Below, in pieces: positions 1 to 6,995 of a stretch of DNA of 9,637 nt. The position numbers and the translations under genes were made by a program. The first letter of the stretch is position 1, and each line of letters starts with the position of its first letter. Below the pieces are notes generated by a model, which saw only the letters and a program-made list of their open reading frames with translations, did not search any database and was not told where the DNA came from. The stretch is from positions 1 through 9,637 of the forward strand of contig DASZZY010000006.1 of the NCBI GenBank assembly GCA_036260395.1, read 5' to 3'. This DNA is from DASZZY01 sp036260395. Lineage in GTDB: Bacteria > Actinomycetota > UBA4738 > CALAEC01.

Positions 1-419
1 CCCGGGCCTTTCAAATCAGTGGCGGTCATCGAGGCGGACGACGTCTCGCGAAAGTCGAGGGCTTCCGTACGGTTGTTGGCTCCGCGATATACCAGAAAGC
101 CGGCTCCCCCGATGCCGCCGAAGTCCGGACGCACGACGCCGACCGCGAAGACCGTCGCAACGGCAGCATCGATAGCGTTTCCGCCTCGGTCAAGCACATC
201 GATCCCGACGGCCGACGCGAGGTCCGAGATCGAGGCGACGACGCCCCGTGTGCTCGTCACCGCCTCGCGGAACCGAACGCCCTCCTCAGCGCTCGCCGGA
301 GCGGGAATCAGACCAACGAGCAGCGTGGTCAACACCGTGGTCAAGATCAGGTACCTTCTTACGGAGGCGGCGACCCCCACCGCCAGCGGCAGCCCCATCA
401 CGCGCCAGATCCCTCTCAT
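1..419 (-). CDS. ggt: Gamma-glutamyltranspeptidase, N-terminal part (runs off left edge)
   Basis: Partial gene with 139 codons inside the window. After an N-terminal stretch ending PAPASA (about residue 44), the protein reads GVVASISDLASAVGIDVLD, then RGGNAIDAAVATVFAVGVV, GGIGGAGFLVY and LDFRETS. This is the start of the gamma-glutamyltranspeptidase fold (PF01019, Ntn hydrolase). The Arg of LDFRET (about residue 124) corresponds to the family Arg that holds the substrate alpha-carboxylate. The catalytic Thr and small subunit lie outside the window, so activity cannot be judged. The family transfers or hydrolyses gamma-glutamyl groups of glutathione-like peptides, usually outside the membrane, which fits the signal peptide (basic RR, hydrophobic core, ASA site). 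I chose the ATG at 419 because AAGGAGAGGGAG precedes it. An ATG at 500 overlaps the upstream stop as ATGA but would add a Gly/Pro/charged tail encoded across a GC hairpin. Third gene of the hydrolase-oxidase-transpeptidase run. Confidence 0.85.
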   Translation of the reverse strand, partial: MRGIWRVMGLPLAVGVAASVRRYLILTTVLTTLLVGLIPAPASAEEGVRFREAVTSTRGVVASISDLASAVGIDVLDRGGNAIDAAVATVFAVGVVRPDFGGIGGAGFLVYRGANNRTEALDFRETSSASMTATDLKGP

Positions 420-442
420 CTCCCTCTCCTTCCGTCCGTCCT

Positions 443-463
443 CCCCCGGCGCGCCGCCGGGGG
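443..463 (-). promoter_or_regulatory. Intercistronic GC hairpin between oxidase and transpeptidase genes
   Basis: A perfect inverted repeat: CCCCCGGC at 443-450 and GCCGGGGG at 456-463 around a 5-base loop. It lies in the 77-base gap between the lysyl-oxidase-like stop and the preferred transpeptidase start. There is no T-run on either side, so a classical Rho-independent terminator is not supported. It could stabilise or attenuate the transcript between the two cistrons. If translation instead starts at the ATG at 500, the hairpin lies inside the coding region. Function is inference only. Confidence 0.4.
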
Positions 464-496
464 CATCCCCCTCGTTGCCGAGGCGGTCTCTTTCGG

Positions 497-1894
497 TCAT
501 GGCGTCACCTTCACCACGACCTTGTGCGGGTCCCAGGGGTCAGTCCCCCGTCCCCGCTCGACCAGCTCGACACGTCCGGCCGGGCCGACATGGATGAGGG
601 CGTAACCGACGTTGTCGCCCTCGTTGCTCTCGATGATCAGGCCCTGGGGGTCGGTGACCCCGCGCAGGACGTAGAACCCGGCCCGCGGCTCACCCGCCGA
701 TGTCTGTGGGAAGTCGGCGTAGTTGCCGCTGCGGTTCCACTCGTAGACGTCGCCCCACCCGGCCTGAAGCCCGATGGTCGCCGCCACCTGCGCGTCCCGA
801 TCCGCCTGGGAGAAGCTGCGCCAGTCGGCCATCAGCTCGTTGCCCGGCATGACGCCGAACTTCCGCCCGGGACCCTTGTCGAGGAGCAGGGGCTCCGGGT
901 CGCCGGGAGACCACCCGTCCTCTACGGCCAGGAGCTGGAATTCCCAGGTGTTCTGGTAGTGCCAGTGCCCGTGGGTGGCGTGGAACCGGGCCACGCCGGC
1001 CGAGCCGGGCTCCTCCTCCACGAACGTGCCGTCGGAGCGGAACCGTCGCTGATGGGCGAGGCACGCGGTCAGGTCCTCGGGAGCGAGCGGACAGGGCGTC
1101 CAGTGGACCTCCACCCCGAACGGACCCTCCCCTACGTTCTCGAACCCCATCGAGTAACGAAGGCACATCTCGGGTGGGGGATAACTAGCCCTAGCCCCGA
1201 TGGCCTCCTCGATCTCCTCCGCCATGCACGACGCACGGGGGTTGGGGGCGGTTGCACCCGGACCGTAGGTGGCCGTCGGCGTGCTGAAACCGACCTCGAA
1301 CGGCGGGATGATCCTTAGGTTCGGCGAGAGCAGCGCGTTCGGATCGGAGGTCTCCGACGGTCCCTCGAGCTTGGCGCGCATGCGGAACGCCATGTCGGAG
1401 ACGCTCACGGGGATCACCCGCACGAGGTACACACCCTTCGGCGGCCGCTCCACGACGACCTCCACCGAATACGCGGTGATGGTGACGCCTCCGACGCTGT
1501 TGGTGGAACCGCGTGCGACCTGGGTCCCGGCGGGATCGAGGATCTGAACGTCGTACACGTTCTCGGATGCCGTGAAGAAGTCGGCCCACGGACGGACGTC
1601 CTGGACGTCTCGGAACACGGCGCTCAGGGCCACCCGCAGCCGCGATCCGCCCTTGTTCACCCTGATCGGGTACTCCCAGCACGGGCCGGCCGTCCCGCAC
1701 AGCGCGGGGTCGGGCACCTGAGCCCGGTCCACGCCCTGGCCGTCCCAGAACCGCTCGTCGCCGACACCAAGCGTGATCGGTCGGCTCGGCTTCGAAGCCA
1801 CGGCCGCGGGGGCGAGCCCCACCACAGCCAGAGCCAGGGCCAGGAACAGGGTCCCTACCCCACTACGCCGCGTCGCCTCTCTCCTCTGTGCCAT
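497..1894 (-). CDS. Secreted lysyl-oxidase-like copper amine oxidase
   Basis: 465 residues. Signal peptide: basic MAQRREATRR, a hydrophobic core (about 13-30) and a likely cut after AAVAS (about 34). Residues about 75-175 form a beta-rich segment resembling pre-peptidase or carbohydrate-binding beta domains. Residues about 190-440 match the lysyl oxidase family (PF01186): CLRYSMGFENVGEGPFGVEV, then HATHGHWHYQNTWEF with His308, His310 and His312 as the copper-ligand triplet, then GWGDVYEWNRSGNYADFP and a closing ESNEGDN. Lys345 (GRKFGV) and Tyr384 (DVYEW) sit where the family builds its lysine tyrosylquinone cofactor; this pairing is my alignment by eye. The family oxidises primary amines such as lysine side chains to aldehydes, with ammonia and peroxide released. 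Start: the ATG at 1894 lies 7 bases after AAGGAGGT, whereas the in-frame GTG at 1903 lies inside that ribosome site. It follows the hydrolase gene by 30 bases. Confident of family; the substrate is unknown. Confidence 0.85.
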   Translation of the reverse strand: MAQRREATRRSGVGTLFLALALAVVGLAPAAVASKPSRPITLGVGDERFWDGQGVDRAQVPDPALCGTAGPCWEYPIRVNKGGSRLRVALSAVFRDVQDVRPWADFFTASENVYDVQILDPAGTQVARGSTNSVGGVTITAYSVEVVVERPPKGVYLVRVIPVSVSDMAFRMRAKLEGPSETSDPNALLSPNLRIIPPFEVGFSTPTATYGPGATAPNPRASCMAEEIEEAIGARASYPPPEMCLRYSMGFENVGEGPFGVEVHWTPCPLAPEDLTACLAHQRRFRSDGTFVEEEPGSAGVARFHATHGHWHYQNTWEFQLLAVEDGWSPGDPEPLLLDKGPGRKFGVMPGNELMADWRSFSQADRDAQVAATIGLQAGWGDVYEWNRSGNYADFPQTSAGEPRAGFYVLRGVTDPQGLIIESNEGDNVGYALIHVGPAGRVELVERGRGTDPWDPHKVVVKVTP

Positions 1895-1901
1895 CAGAAG
1901 C

Positions 1902-1909
1902 ACCTCCTT
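1902..1909 (-). promoter_or_regulatory. Strong Shine-Dalgarno site deciding the oxidase start
   Basis: On the minus strand AAGGAGGT ends 7 bases before the ATG at 1894. It is close to a perfect anti-16S match. It lies in the 30-base gap after the hydrolase stop, so the oxidase can be translated independently from a shared transcript. It also excludes the in-frame GTG at 1903, whose codon overlaps the site. Confidence 0.75.
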
Positions 1910-1924
1910 CGTCTCGGTGGTTTC

Positions 1925-3901
1925 CTAACGCTGCTGACGTTGGCTCTCCGCGGATCCGACAGCCAAGGCCTCGCTGAGCGCCTTCCTTCCGCCCACCACC
2001 GGGAGGATCAGGGCGCTCCGGGAGCCGGGTTCGGAGAAGATGGTGTTCGTTGCCCGCTGTTGATCGGGTATGGCCCACCAGGCGTTCGACGACATCAGGG
2101 CCAGGCCGATCCGGTGGCCTGCGGGAACCTCCTCGGACGCCGCCGCAACCGTCCAGTCCTGGTCCAGGAAGCGGATCGACGCCCTGTAGCGCTGCCCGGG
2201 GGTCAAGTCCCTTCCCTCCTCCAGCCCGTCCTTGTAGCGAGCGTTCAGGAACCCTCTGGAGATGGCGCAGGCCCGTGCCCGCGTCGGGTCCTGTTCGGGA
2301 TGCGCCGGGTCCACGTCGTCCGGGTCCAGAAACGGCGACGTTGGGTAGAGGCACGGCGCCCCGATCCAGCCGAAGCTGCCCCGGTCGTAGGGACCGATGT
2401 CGAAGAGGACGGGGGTGAACTGTGTCGACGTGGTAGACGTCGACGCCGACAGCACCAGCCTGGGGGCGCCCACGATCCGCACATCGTGAGACAACGGTCC
2501 GGTCTCGAACCAGAGGAAGTCGGAGCTCGGACCGGCGCCCGCAACGACCTCCAGCCTCCCGCCCAGAACCTCCGACTCCGTCACCGCCCCCGTATCGGTC
2601 CAGCTCCCCAGGGCGCCCTGGGCGGTGGGCGGCTTGAGGGAGAGCGAGCCGGTGAGGTTGCCGGGGGCCCCCAGGAACAGCCTGACCCCATCGCTCGCCC
2701 GCGGAGGCCACGTCGTGTACTCGTGGAACTGAGCAGGGTCGCCGAGCGACCGCCAGCTGTCCGCCAAGGACCACACCGGAGACAGGTCCTCGATGCCGGT
2801 GTCGTGGCCGTAGAGGAAGCGATCGAACCACGCGTGAACGAGGTTCGCTACCTTCGTTCCAAGAGCCCCCGCGGCGCCGCCGTGCCCCCTCCTGTCCATG
2901 ACCAGCATCTTGAAAGGCCCCGAAGGAATGGCCTCGAACCATCGGGTCCTCTGGGACGACTTCAGTTGCGGGTCCCGCCAGCTTCCCATGGTGAGAGAGG
3001 AGACCTGCATCCCGGTGCCGGGCGCCGGCTCCGCCAGCCGCCAGGCGTCCCTCACGAAGTCACGCTCACGCCAGAAGGCGTCGAAGTCCGGGGTCGGATC
3101 ATGGATGTGCTCGATGGCGGCGAGCCTGGTCTGGGGGCACAGTCGCTGCGTCGCCCGATCGGCATAGGTCCGGCCTTGCCCGCCATCCGCTCCCAGCGGA
3201 TCCCCAGGGGGAAGGACGCCCCCGCCCAACAGAGTCGTCACGGTGCCCGTCGGTCCGGCGCCGTTGAAGTGGGCAGGATCCGCCTCGGAGTAGCGCACGG
3301 CGTCGCCGAAGACGACGTCGTAGGCGGAGCTCAGCGCGTGATCGGTCGCGATGGTCGCGAGGTGAGGCGGGTGAGCGGCTGCCGTCATGATCGCCGCGGA
3401 GCCCGCGTATGAGCTCCCGTGCATGGCGACCTTCCCGTTGGACCACTCCATCTGACCGAGGGCCTCGACCAGGTCGTAGCCGGCCTGTTGCTCCTTGGCC
3501 CCCAGGACGTCCCAACACCCACCGGAGTTGCCGGTGCCCGGAACATCCGCGAGGGCGGCGGCGTACCCGTTGTCCACGTACTGTTGCGATTCCCAGATGT
3601 CGAACTCACCGCGAAGACCGGCGAAGTCGTAAGGGGTGAAGTTCAGGATGACCGGCACTTTCATCCCTGCGGGGACGTCGGGACGCCGGAGGCGCACGAA
3701 CACGCTGCCGGCCCGAGTCGGAACGTAGAGCACCTCCTCTGGGAGCGGGGTGTAGGTGCCGTTGGCGGTGACGGGCACGGGATCCGTAACGGCGGGGCCC
3801 GCAGAGGCTCCCGCCGGGACGATCCAAACGGCGATGAGGAGCACCGAGATCAGAGCGGCGGGGACGAACCTGGAACGCGTGCGAGTGGAGCGAGCGCTCA
3901 T
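1925..3901 (-). CDS. Secreted CocE/NonD-family hydrolase (X-Pro dipeptidyl-peptidase-like)
   Basis: 658 residues. The N-terminus has several basic residues, a hydrophobic stretch (about 13-30) and a GASA site near 34, so it is probably exported. The alpha/beta-hydrolase part (PF02129) shows VILNFTPYDF (Tyr91, possible oxyanion-hole residue), GDIW-like and DVPGTGNSGG motifs, and the nucleophile elbow HGSSYAG with Ser164. GSWRD (Asp310) and RRGHGG (His340) are good candidates for the rest of the triad. From about 395 to 640 a beta-rich C-terminal domain follows, as in PF08530 (APRLVLSAST, RYRASIRFLDQDW, AGHRIGLALMSS). The family cleaves acyl bonds in X-Pro peptides, amides or esters such as cocaine; the substrate here is unknown. 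Start: the ATG at 3901 gives a clean signal peptide and follows GAGG at short spacing. The in-frame GTG at 3970 would add 23 residues (MCPGPDDDLAY...) that hide the signal. First of three exported-protein genes on this strand. Confidence 0.88.
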   Translation of the reverse strand: MSARSTRTRSRFVPAALISVLLIAVWIVPAGASAGPAVTDPVPVTANGTYTPLPEEVLYVPTRAGSVFVRLRRPDVPAGMKVPVILNFTPYDFAGLRGEFDIWESQQYVDNGYAAALADVPGTGNSGGCWDVLGAKEQQAGYDLVEALGQMEWSNGKVAMHGSSYAGSAAIMTAAAHPPHLATIATDHALSSAYDVVFGDAVRYSEADPAHFNGAGPTGTVTTLLGGGVLPPGDPLGADGGQGRTYADRATQRLCPQTRLAAIEHIHDPTPDFDAFWRERDFVRDAWRLAEPAPGTGMQVSSLTMGSWRDPQLKSSQRTRWFEAIPSGPFKMLVMDRRGHGGAAGALGTKVANLVHAWFDRFLYGHDTGIEDLSPVWSLADSWRSLGDPAQFHEYTTWPPRASDGVRLFLGAPGNLTGSLSLKPPTAQGALGSWTDTGAVTESEVLGGRLEVVAGAGPSSDFLWFETGPLSHDVRIVGAPRLVLSASTSTTSTQFTPVLFDIGPYDRGSFGWIGAPCLYPTSPFLDPDDVDPAHPEQDPTRARACAISRGFLNARYKDGLEEGRDLTPGQRYRASIRFLDQDWTVAAASEEVPAGHRIGLALMSSNAWWAIPDQQRATNTIFSEPGSRSALILPVVGGRKALSEALAVGSAESQRQQR

Positions 3902-4032
3902 GCGTCCTCGTGTCGAGAATCTGCGATTCCGCGGCGGATAGGCCAGGTCATCGTCGGGGCCGGGACACACCTCTCATGCGTGCCATCGCGAGCATCTCCT
4001 TGGTCGTGGGCGTTCTGCCTTTGTGGACCCCG
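3902..4032 (-). other. 131-base leader of the hydrolase operon with a 12-codon reading frame
   Basis: This gap lies between the small-protein stop and the hydrolase start. On the minus strand it contains AAGGAG (3996-4001), then 9 bases, then an ATG at 3986 opening a 12-residue frame (MARMRGVSRPRR) that stops at 3948. Closer to the hydrolase are two small inverted repeats: GAATC-TGC-GATTC at 3917-3929 and CTCG-TGT-CGAG at 3907-3917, the latter touching the hydrolase ribosome site. No convincing -35/-10 pair and no T-tailed terminator is visible. The short frame could be a leader peptide or chance. Confidence 0.3.
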
Positions 4033-4287
4033 TCACAGCTTCTGCCGTGCCCGGTCCTCCAGCACCTCCGCCAGGAGAGCGAACAGGCGGGCCCTGGTGG
4101 TCCGGCGCAGGATCGGATCGTCCCCGTCCAGCTGTGGACCGAGACTGGTCACCAGCACCACGAGATCGTCGGCGCTGAGCTCGTACCCGTTCAGCGCCGC
4201 CCTGGGATCGCGGACCAGCTCGGTCCGAAACGCCTCGTCCCCGTCCAGCCGCGCCAGCACCTTCTGCAACGCGTCGTCGGAAGCCAC
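4033..4287 (-). CDS. Small helical protein resembling Nif11/LigA-type leader domains
   Basis: 84 residues, acidic and helix-rich, with no Cys, signal peptide or membrane segment. Residues about 12-46 (RLDGDEAFRTELVRDPRAAL, then NGYELSADDLVVL) fit a recurring pattern of phenylalanine-arginine, DP-x-AAL and a Y-x-L-S turn before a second helix. That pattern occurs in small LigA-like and Nif11-like proteins, some of which are proposed precursors of ribosomally made peptides. The tail (about 57-84) is a second charged helix (RRTTRARLFALLAEVLEDRA) rather than a Cys/Ser/Thr-rich core, so a modified-peptide role is not supported by composition. Start is GTG at 4287, with no good Shine-Dalgarno; an in-frame TAG lies about 55 bases upstream and no other start lies between. 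A perfect palindrome sits 34 bases upstream, behind a LuxR-family regulator gene. Regular codon usage and the family-like pattern make a real gene likely; the function is unknown. Confidence 0.7.
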   Translation of the reverse strand: MASDDALQKVLARLDGDEAFRTELVRDPRAALNGYELSADDLVVLVTSLGPQLDGDDPILRRTTRARLFALLAEVLEDRARQKL

Positions 4288-4321
4288 GAGCTGGAGTGAA
4301 CCAGCACGCGCTCGTGTGGTC

Positions 4322-4340
4322 TTGAGTAGGGACTACTCAA
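4322..4340. promoter_or_regulatory. Perfect 8-3-8 palindrome, candidate LuxR-type operator
   Basis: TTGAGTAGGGACTACTCAA is two 8-base arms related by perfect inversion around GGA. It is AT-richer than its surroundings and lies in the 98-base gap between the LAL regulator stop and the small-protein start, ending 34 bases upstream of the GTG. Symmetric sites of this size are typical for dimeric HTH regulators, and the neighbouring gene encodes one. The arm TTGAGT on the minus strand could also serve as a weak -35. No T-run follows, so it is unlikely to be a terminator. No second copy is visible in the window. Confidence 0.55.
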
Positions 4341-4385
4341 TCGCCGCGGCTGCGGTTGCTCAGAGGGCTCGGCAGGTGGCGTTGC

Positions 4386-6995
4386 TCACGGGCTCCGGCT
4401 CCCGGGGGGCTCCTCGCGGCCGCCGGGCCCGGCCAGCGCGGCGGCCAGCTCCCCGCGAGCCATGACCCCGAGCTTCCGGTAGGCCTGCTGGAGATGGTTG
4501 TCCACGGTCCGGACGGAGAGAAACAGGCGGCCGGCGATGTCGCGGCTGGAGACCCCAGCCGCGGCCAGCTCCGCGATCTCCCGCTCCCGCGCCGTCAAGG
4601 ACGCCACCCCCGCCCCCAGCGCGAGGGCGGGGGTTCGGGCGCCTTCACACCTGGCCGCCAATTCCCTCGACCTCCGCTCGGCGGCGGTGGCCCGGCGACC
4701 GTCCCCGCGGCGCCGGTGGGCCGCTGCCGCGGCCGCGGCGGCCTCCGCCGCGAACAGCAGCGCCCCGAGGCGCTCGAACCGGTCCGCCGCGTCCTCGAGC
4801 CCCACGGGGTCGTCCGTCGCGGCGGCGGAGCAGTGAGCGCGCCGAGCGTCCATCAGCCTCCCGTCACCGACGAGGTCGGCCATCCCCGAAGCTGCCCGGG
4901 CGCCCTCGCCCAGCCGAGCCAGGTCGTGGAGGGCGGCGGCCTCCATTGCGGTCTGCCCGGTCTCGGCGGCTGCGGTGGCCGCCCCCTCGAGCCGCTCGGT
5001 CGCGACCCGGACATCGCCGCGGGCGGCGTCCGTCCACGCCCGGGCCCGCTCCCGCTCGGTCACGAGGAACCGATCGGGCGTCACGGGCACCGAATCGAGG
5101 TCCGCGAGTGCGGCCTCCGCGCCGGGGACGTCCGCCGCCCAGGCCGCGGCCAGGGCCAGGTCCGCCAGGGACCACTGCTGCCGCCCTTGCAGGCCGAGCT
5201 CGCCATCGATGGCGGCGCCCTCCCGAAACCACCGGGCGGCCGTGGCCACGCGGCCCCGCAGGAGCGCGGCCCTTCCGACGCTCCATGCCGAGACGGCCTG
5301 GCTGCCCGAGCTGTAGGACGCCAGGGCCCGCTCGTATCCCTCCTCGGCCGCGGCCTCCGCCTCGGCCAGCTCTCCGGCCTCGCTGAGCGCCAGCGCCCGG
5401 CACGCCAGGAGGAGCACCTCGAAGAACGCGGCGGCCAGGCCCTTCCCGATGTCCCGAGCCGCCGCCAGGCCGGCGTCCGCCAGGGCGACCGCTTCCGCGG
5501 TCCGGCCCATCACCGCCAGGGCGGGAACGGCGGCGAACGCGGCCCGGGCACGGGCCCGGGGCGTGGAGCCGGGATCGTCCAGGATCGGCAGGGCGATCGC
5601 CAGCGCTTCGGTGGGAGCCCCGGAGAACAGCGCGTAGGCGGCGCGCTCGGCCGCCACCTCGTCCCGGTACGGGGTCCCCGACACGGCCGCTTCCGCCTCG
5701 GACGCGACATCCTCCGCTTCCTCCCGCCGGCCGGCACCCCAGAACAGGTTGAAGGAGCGACCCATCGCCACGAGGGCGCGCTCCCCCGGGTCCTCGGCGT
5801 CCAGGGGCACAGACGCCAGGAGGCTCTCGGCGTCCGCGTATCGGCCCTCGAGCGAGAGGATCTCGCCGAGGAGCCTCGCGGCCCGGGCACCGCCGCCCGC
5901 TTCCAAAGCCAGGCGGGCCAGGCGCCCTGCCAGCGGAAGGTCGAACGCCAGCCGCGCTCGCCTGGCCGCGGTGAGCACGAGATCGGGGCGGATCGACCCG
6001 CCGCCCTCCAATCGCCAGACCGCCACCCTGAGCGGATCCTCGCCGCGCCGGGCCCCCGCCGTCTCGACGACGTCGGCGAGAGCTCGTCTGATCGAGCGGG
6101 CCGCGGTCTCGGGCAGGTGCGCGCGCAGCACCTCGCCGTACAGGGGATGCCCGAGGCGCGCCTCGCTGCGCCGCCCGTCGAGCCGGATCTCCAGCAGCCC
6201 CTTCCGCTCAACGGCCTCCATGGCTGCGGGGGGGACCAGCCGCTGCAGGAGCGAGGCGGCGATCGGCTCGCCCAGCGCCACGATCTCCAGGGCCCGCCGC
6301 TCGGCCTGTCCCAGTCCGGCCAGCCGTGCCTCGATGATCTCCCTCAACCGTGCCGACGGAGGGACGTCGCCCACGAGCCGCCACACCCCGCGGTCGTCGC
6401 GCAAGGAGCCGGCTTCGAGGCCGCCGAGCACCAGCTCTCGGAGGAACAGGACGTTGCCCCTGGTCCTCTGGAACAGCTTCCGGACGGTGCCGCCGTCCGC
6501 GGGCCCCCCCAGGACCGCCGCCAGCACCTGCCCGATCTGCTCCTCCACGAGCGGGTGGAGGTCGATGCGCTCCGCCAGTCCGTCCTTCCACAGGGCGACC
6601 ACGGGATCCGGCGCGGGCTCTCCCGACCGGAGCGTGGCCACGATGAACGCCGAACCCGTCCCGGCCAGTTGATGGAAGAGCGCCGCGGAGGCGTCGTCCA
6701 GGAGATGGGCGTCGTCGATGGCCACCAGGAGCGGGCGGTCGCCGGCCCGGGCCAGCAGCGCGTCCCGGATCTGCTGGAGCACGTCCATCCGCCGGTCGCC
6801 GACGATATGCGCGCTCGGGACCAGGGGCGCCACCGCCCCGAAGGGGATGGAGGCCGCTGCCCTCGTGGCGCCGGCCATCGCCGTCACGAACCCCACGCGC
6901 TCTCCGAGCCGGAGGCACTCGACGGCCAGACGGGTCTTTCCGACCCCCGGCGCCCCCGCCAGAACGACCCCGGCGGCGTCCGGACGGGCCATCAC
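4386..6995 (-). CDS. LAL-type LuxR-family transcriptional regulator with N-terminal ATPase
   Basis: 869 residues from the GTG at 6995. Walker A is GAPGVGKT (14-21), Walker B LLVAIDDAH (89-97), and a sensor-like FIVATLRSGE follows (about 117-126). A long Ala/Leu/Glu-rich middle (about 240-790) consists of helical repeats of the TPR-like kind seen in LAL/MalT-type proteins. The C-terminal HTH (about 800-858) reads LTAREREIAELAAAGVSSRD, then IAGRLFLSVRTVDNHL and a closing YRKLGV, the GerE/LuxR signature (PF00196). The family binds DNA as oligomers under control of ATP and a ligand sensed by the helical part. Odd point: the codons just upstream of 6995 still encode WPLVGRQRELDAIAA, the usual start of this ATPase domain, with no ATG, GTG or TTG before an in-frame stop at 7164-7166. 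True translation may begin at a CTG at 7034 or further up, so the 5' end is uncertain. The gene lies directly upstream of the palindrome and small-protein gene, its likeliest targets. Confidence 0.88.
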   Translation of the reverse strand: MMARPDAAGVVLAGAPGVGKTRLAVECLRLGERVGFVTAMAGATRAAASIPFGAVAPLVPSAHIVGDRRMDVLQQIRDALLARAGDRPLLVAIDDAHLLDDASAALFHQLAGTGSAFIVATLRSGEPAPDPVVALWKDGLAERIDLHPLVEEQIGQVLAAVLGGPADGGTVRKLFQRTRGNVLFLRELVLGGLEAGSLRDDRGVWRLVGDVPPSARLREIIEARLAGLGQAERRALEIVALGEPIAASLLQRLVPPAAMEAVERKGLLEIRLDGRRSEARLGHPLYGEVLRAHLPETAARSIRRALADVVETAGARRGEDPLRVAVWRLEGGGSIRPDLVLTAARRARLAFDLPLAGRLARLALEAGGGARAARLLGEILSLEGRYADAESLLASVPLDAEDPGERALVAMGRSFNLFWGAGRREEAEDVASEAEAAVSGTPYRDEVAAERAAYALFSGAPTEALAIALPILDDPGSTPRARARAAFAAVPALAVMGRTAEAVALADAGLAAARDIGKGLAAAFFEVLLLACRALALSEAGELAEAEAAAEEGYERALASYSSGSQAVSAWSVGRAALLRGRVATAARWFREGAAIDGELGLQGRQQWSLADLALAAAWAADVPGAEAALADLDSVPVTPDRFLVTERERARAWTDAARGDVRVATERLEGAATAAAETGQTAMEAAALHDLARLGEGARAASGMADLVGDGRLMDARRAHCSAAATDDPVGLEDAADRFERLGALLFAAEAAAAAAAAHRRRGDGRRATAAERRSRELAARCEGARTPALALGAGVASLTAREREIAELAAAGVSSRDIAGRLFLSVRTVDNHLQQAYRKLGVMARGELAAALAGPGGREEPPGSRSP

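Noticed and set aside
248..1318. Long plus-strand open frame opposite the oxidase gene
   Set aside because: It is a shadow of GC-biased codons. Its composition is low-information and the minus frame carries the lysyl-oxidase motifs.
1940..3412. Long plus-strand open frame opposite the CocE-type hydrolase, and an overlapping minus-strand frame at 1863-2942
   Set aside because: Both are Arg/Gly/Pro-rich without motifs. The true frame contains the GSSYAG elbow and the C-terminal domain pattern.
4033..4287. Calling the small protein a lanthipeptide or other modified-peptide precursor
   Set aside because: It has no Cys, few Ser/Thr in the C-terminus, no GG or similar cleavage motif, and no modification enzyme nearby.
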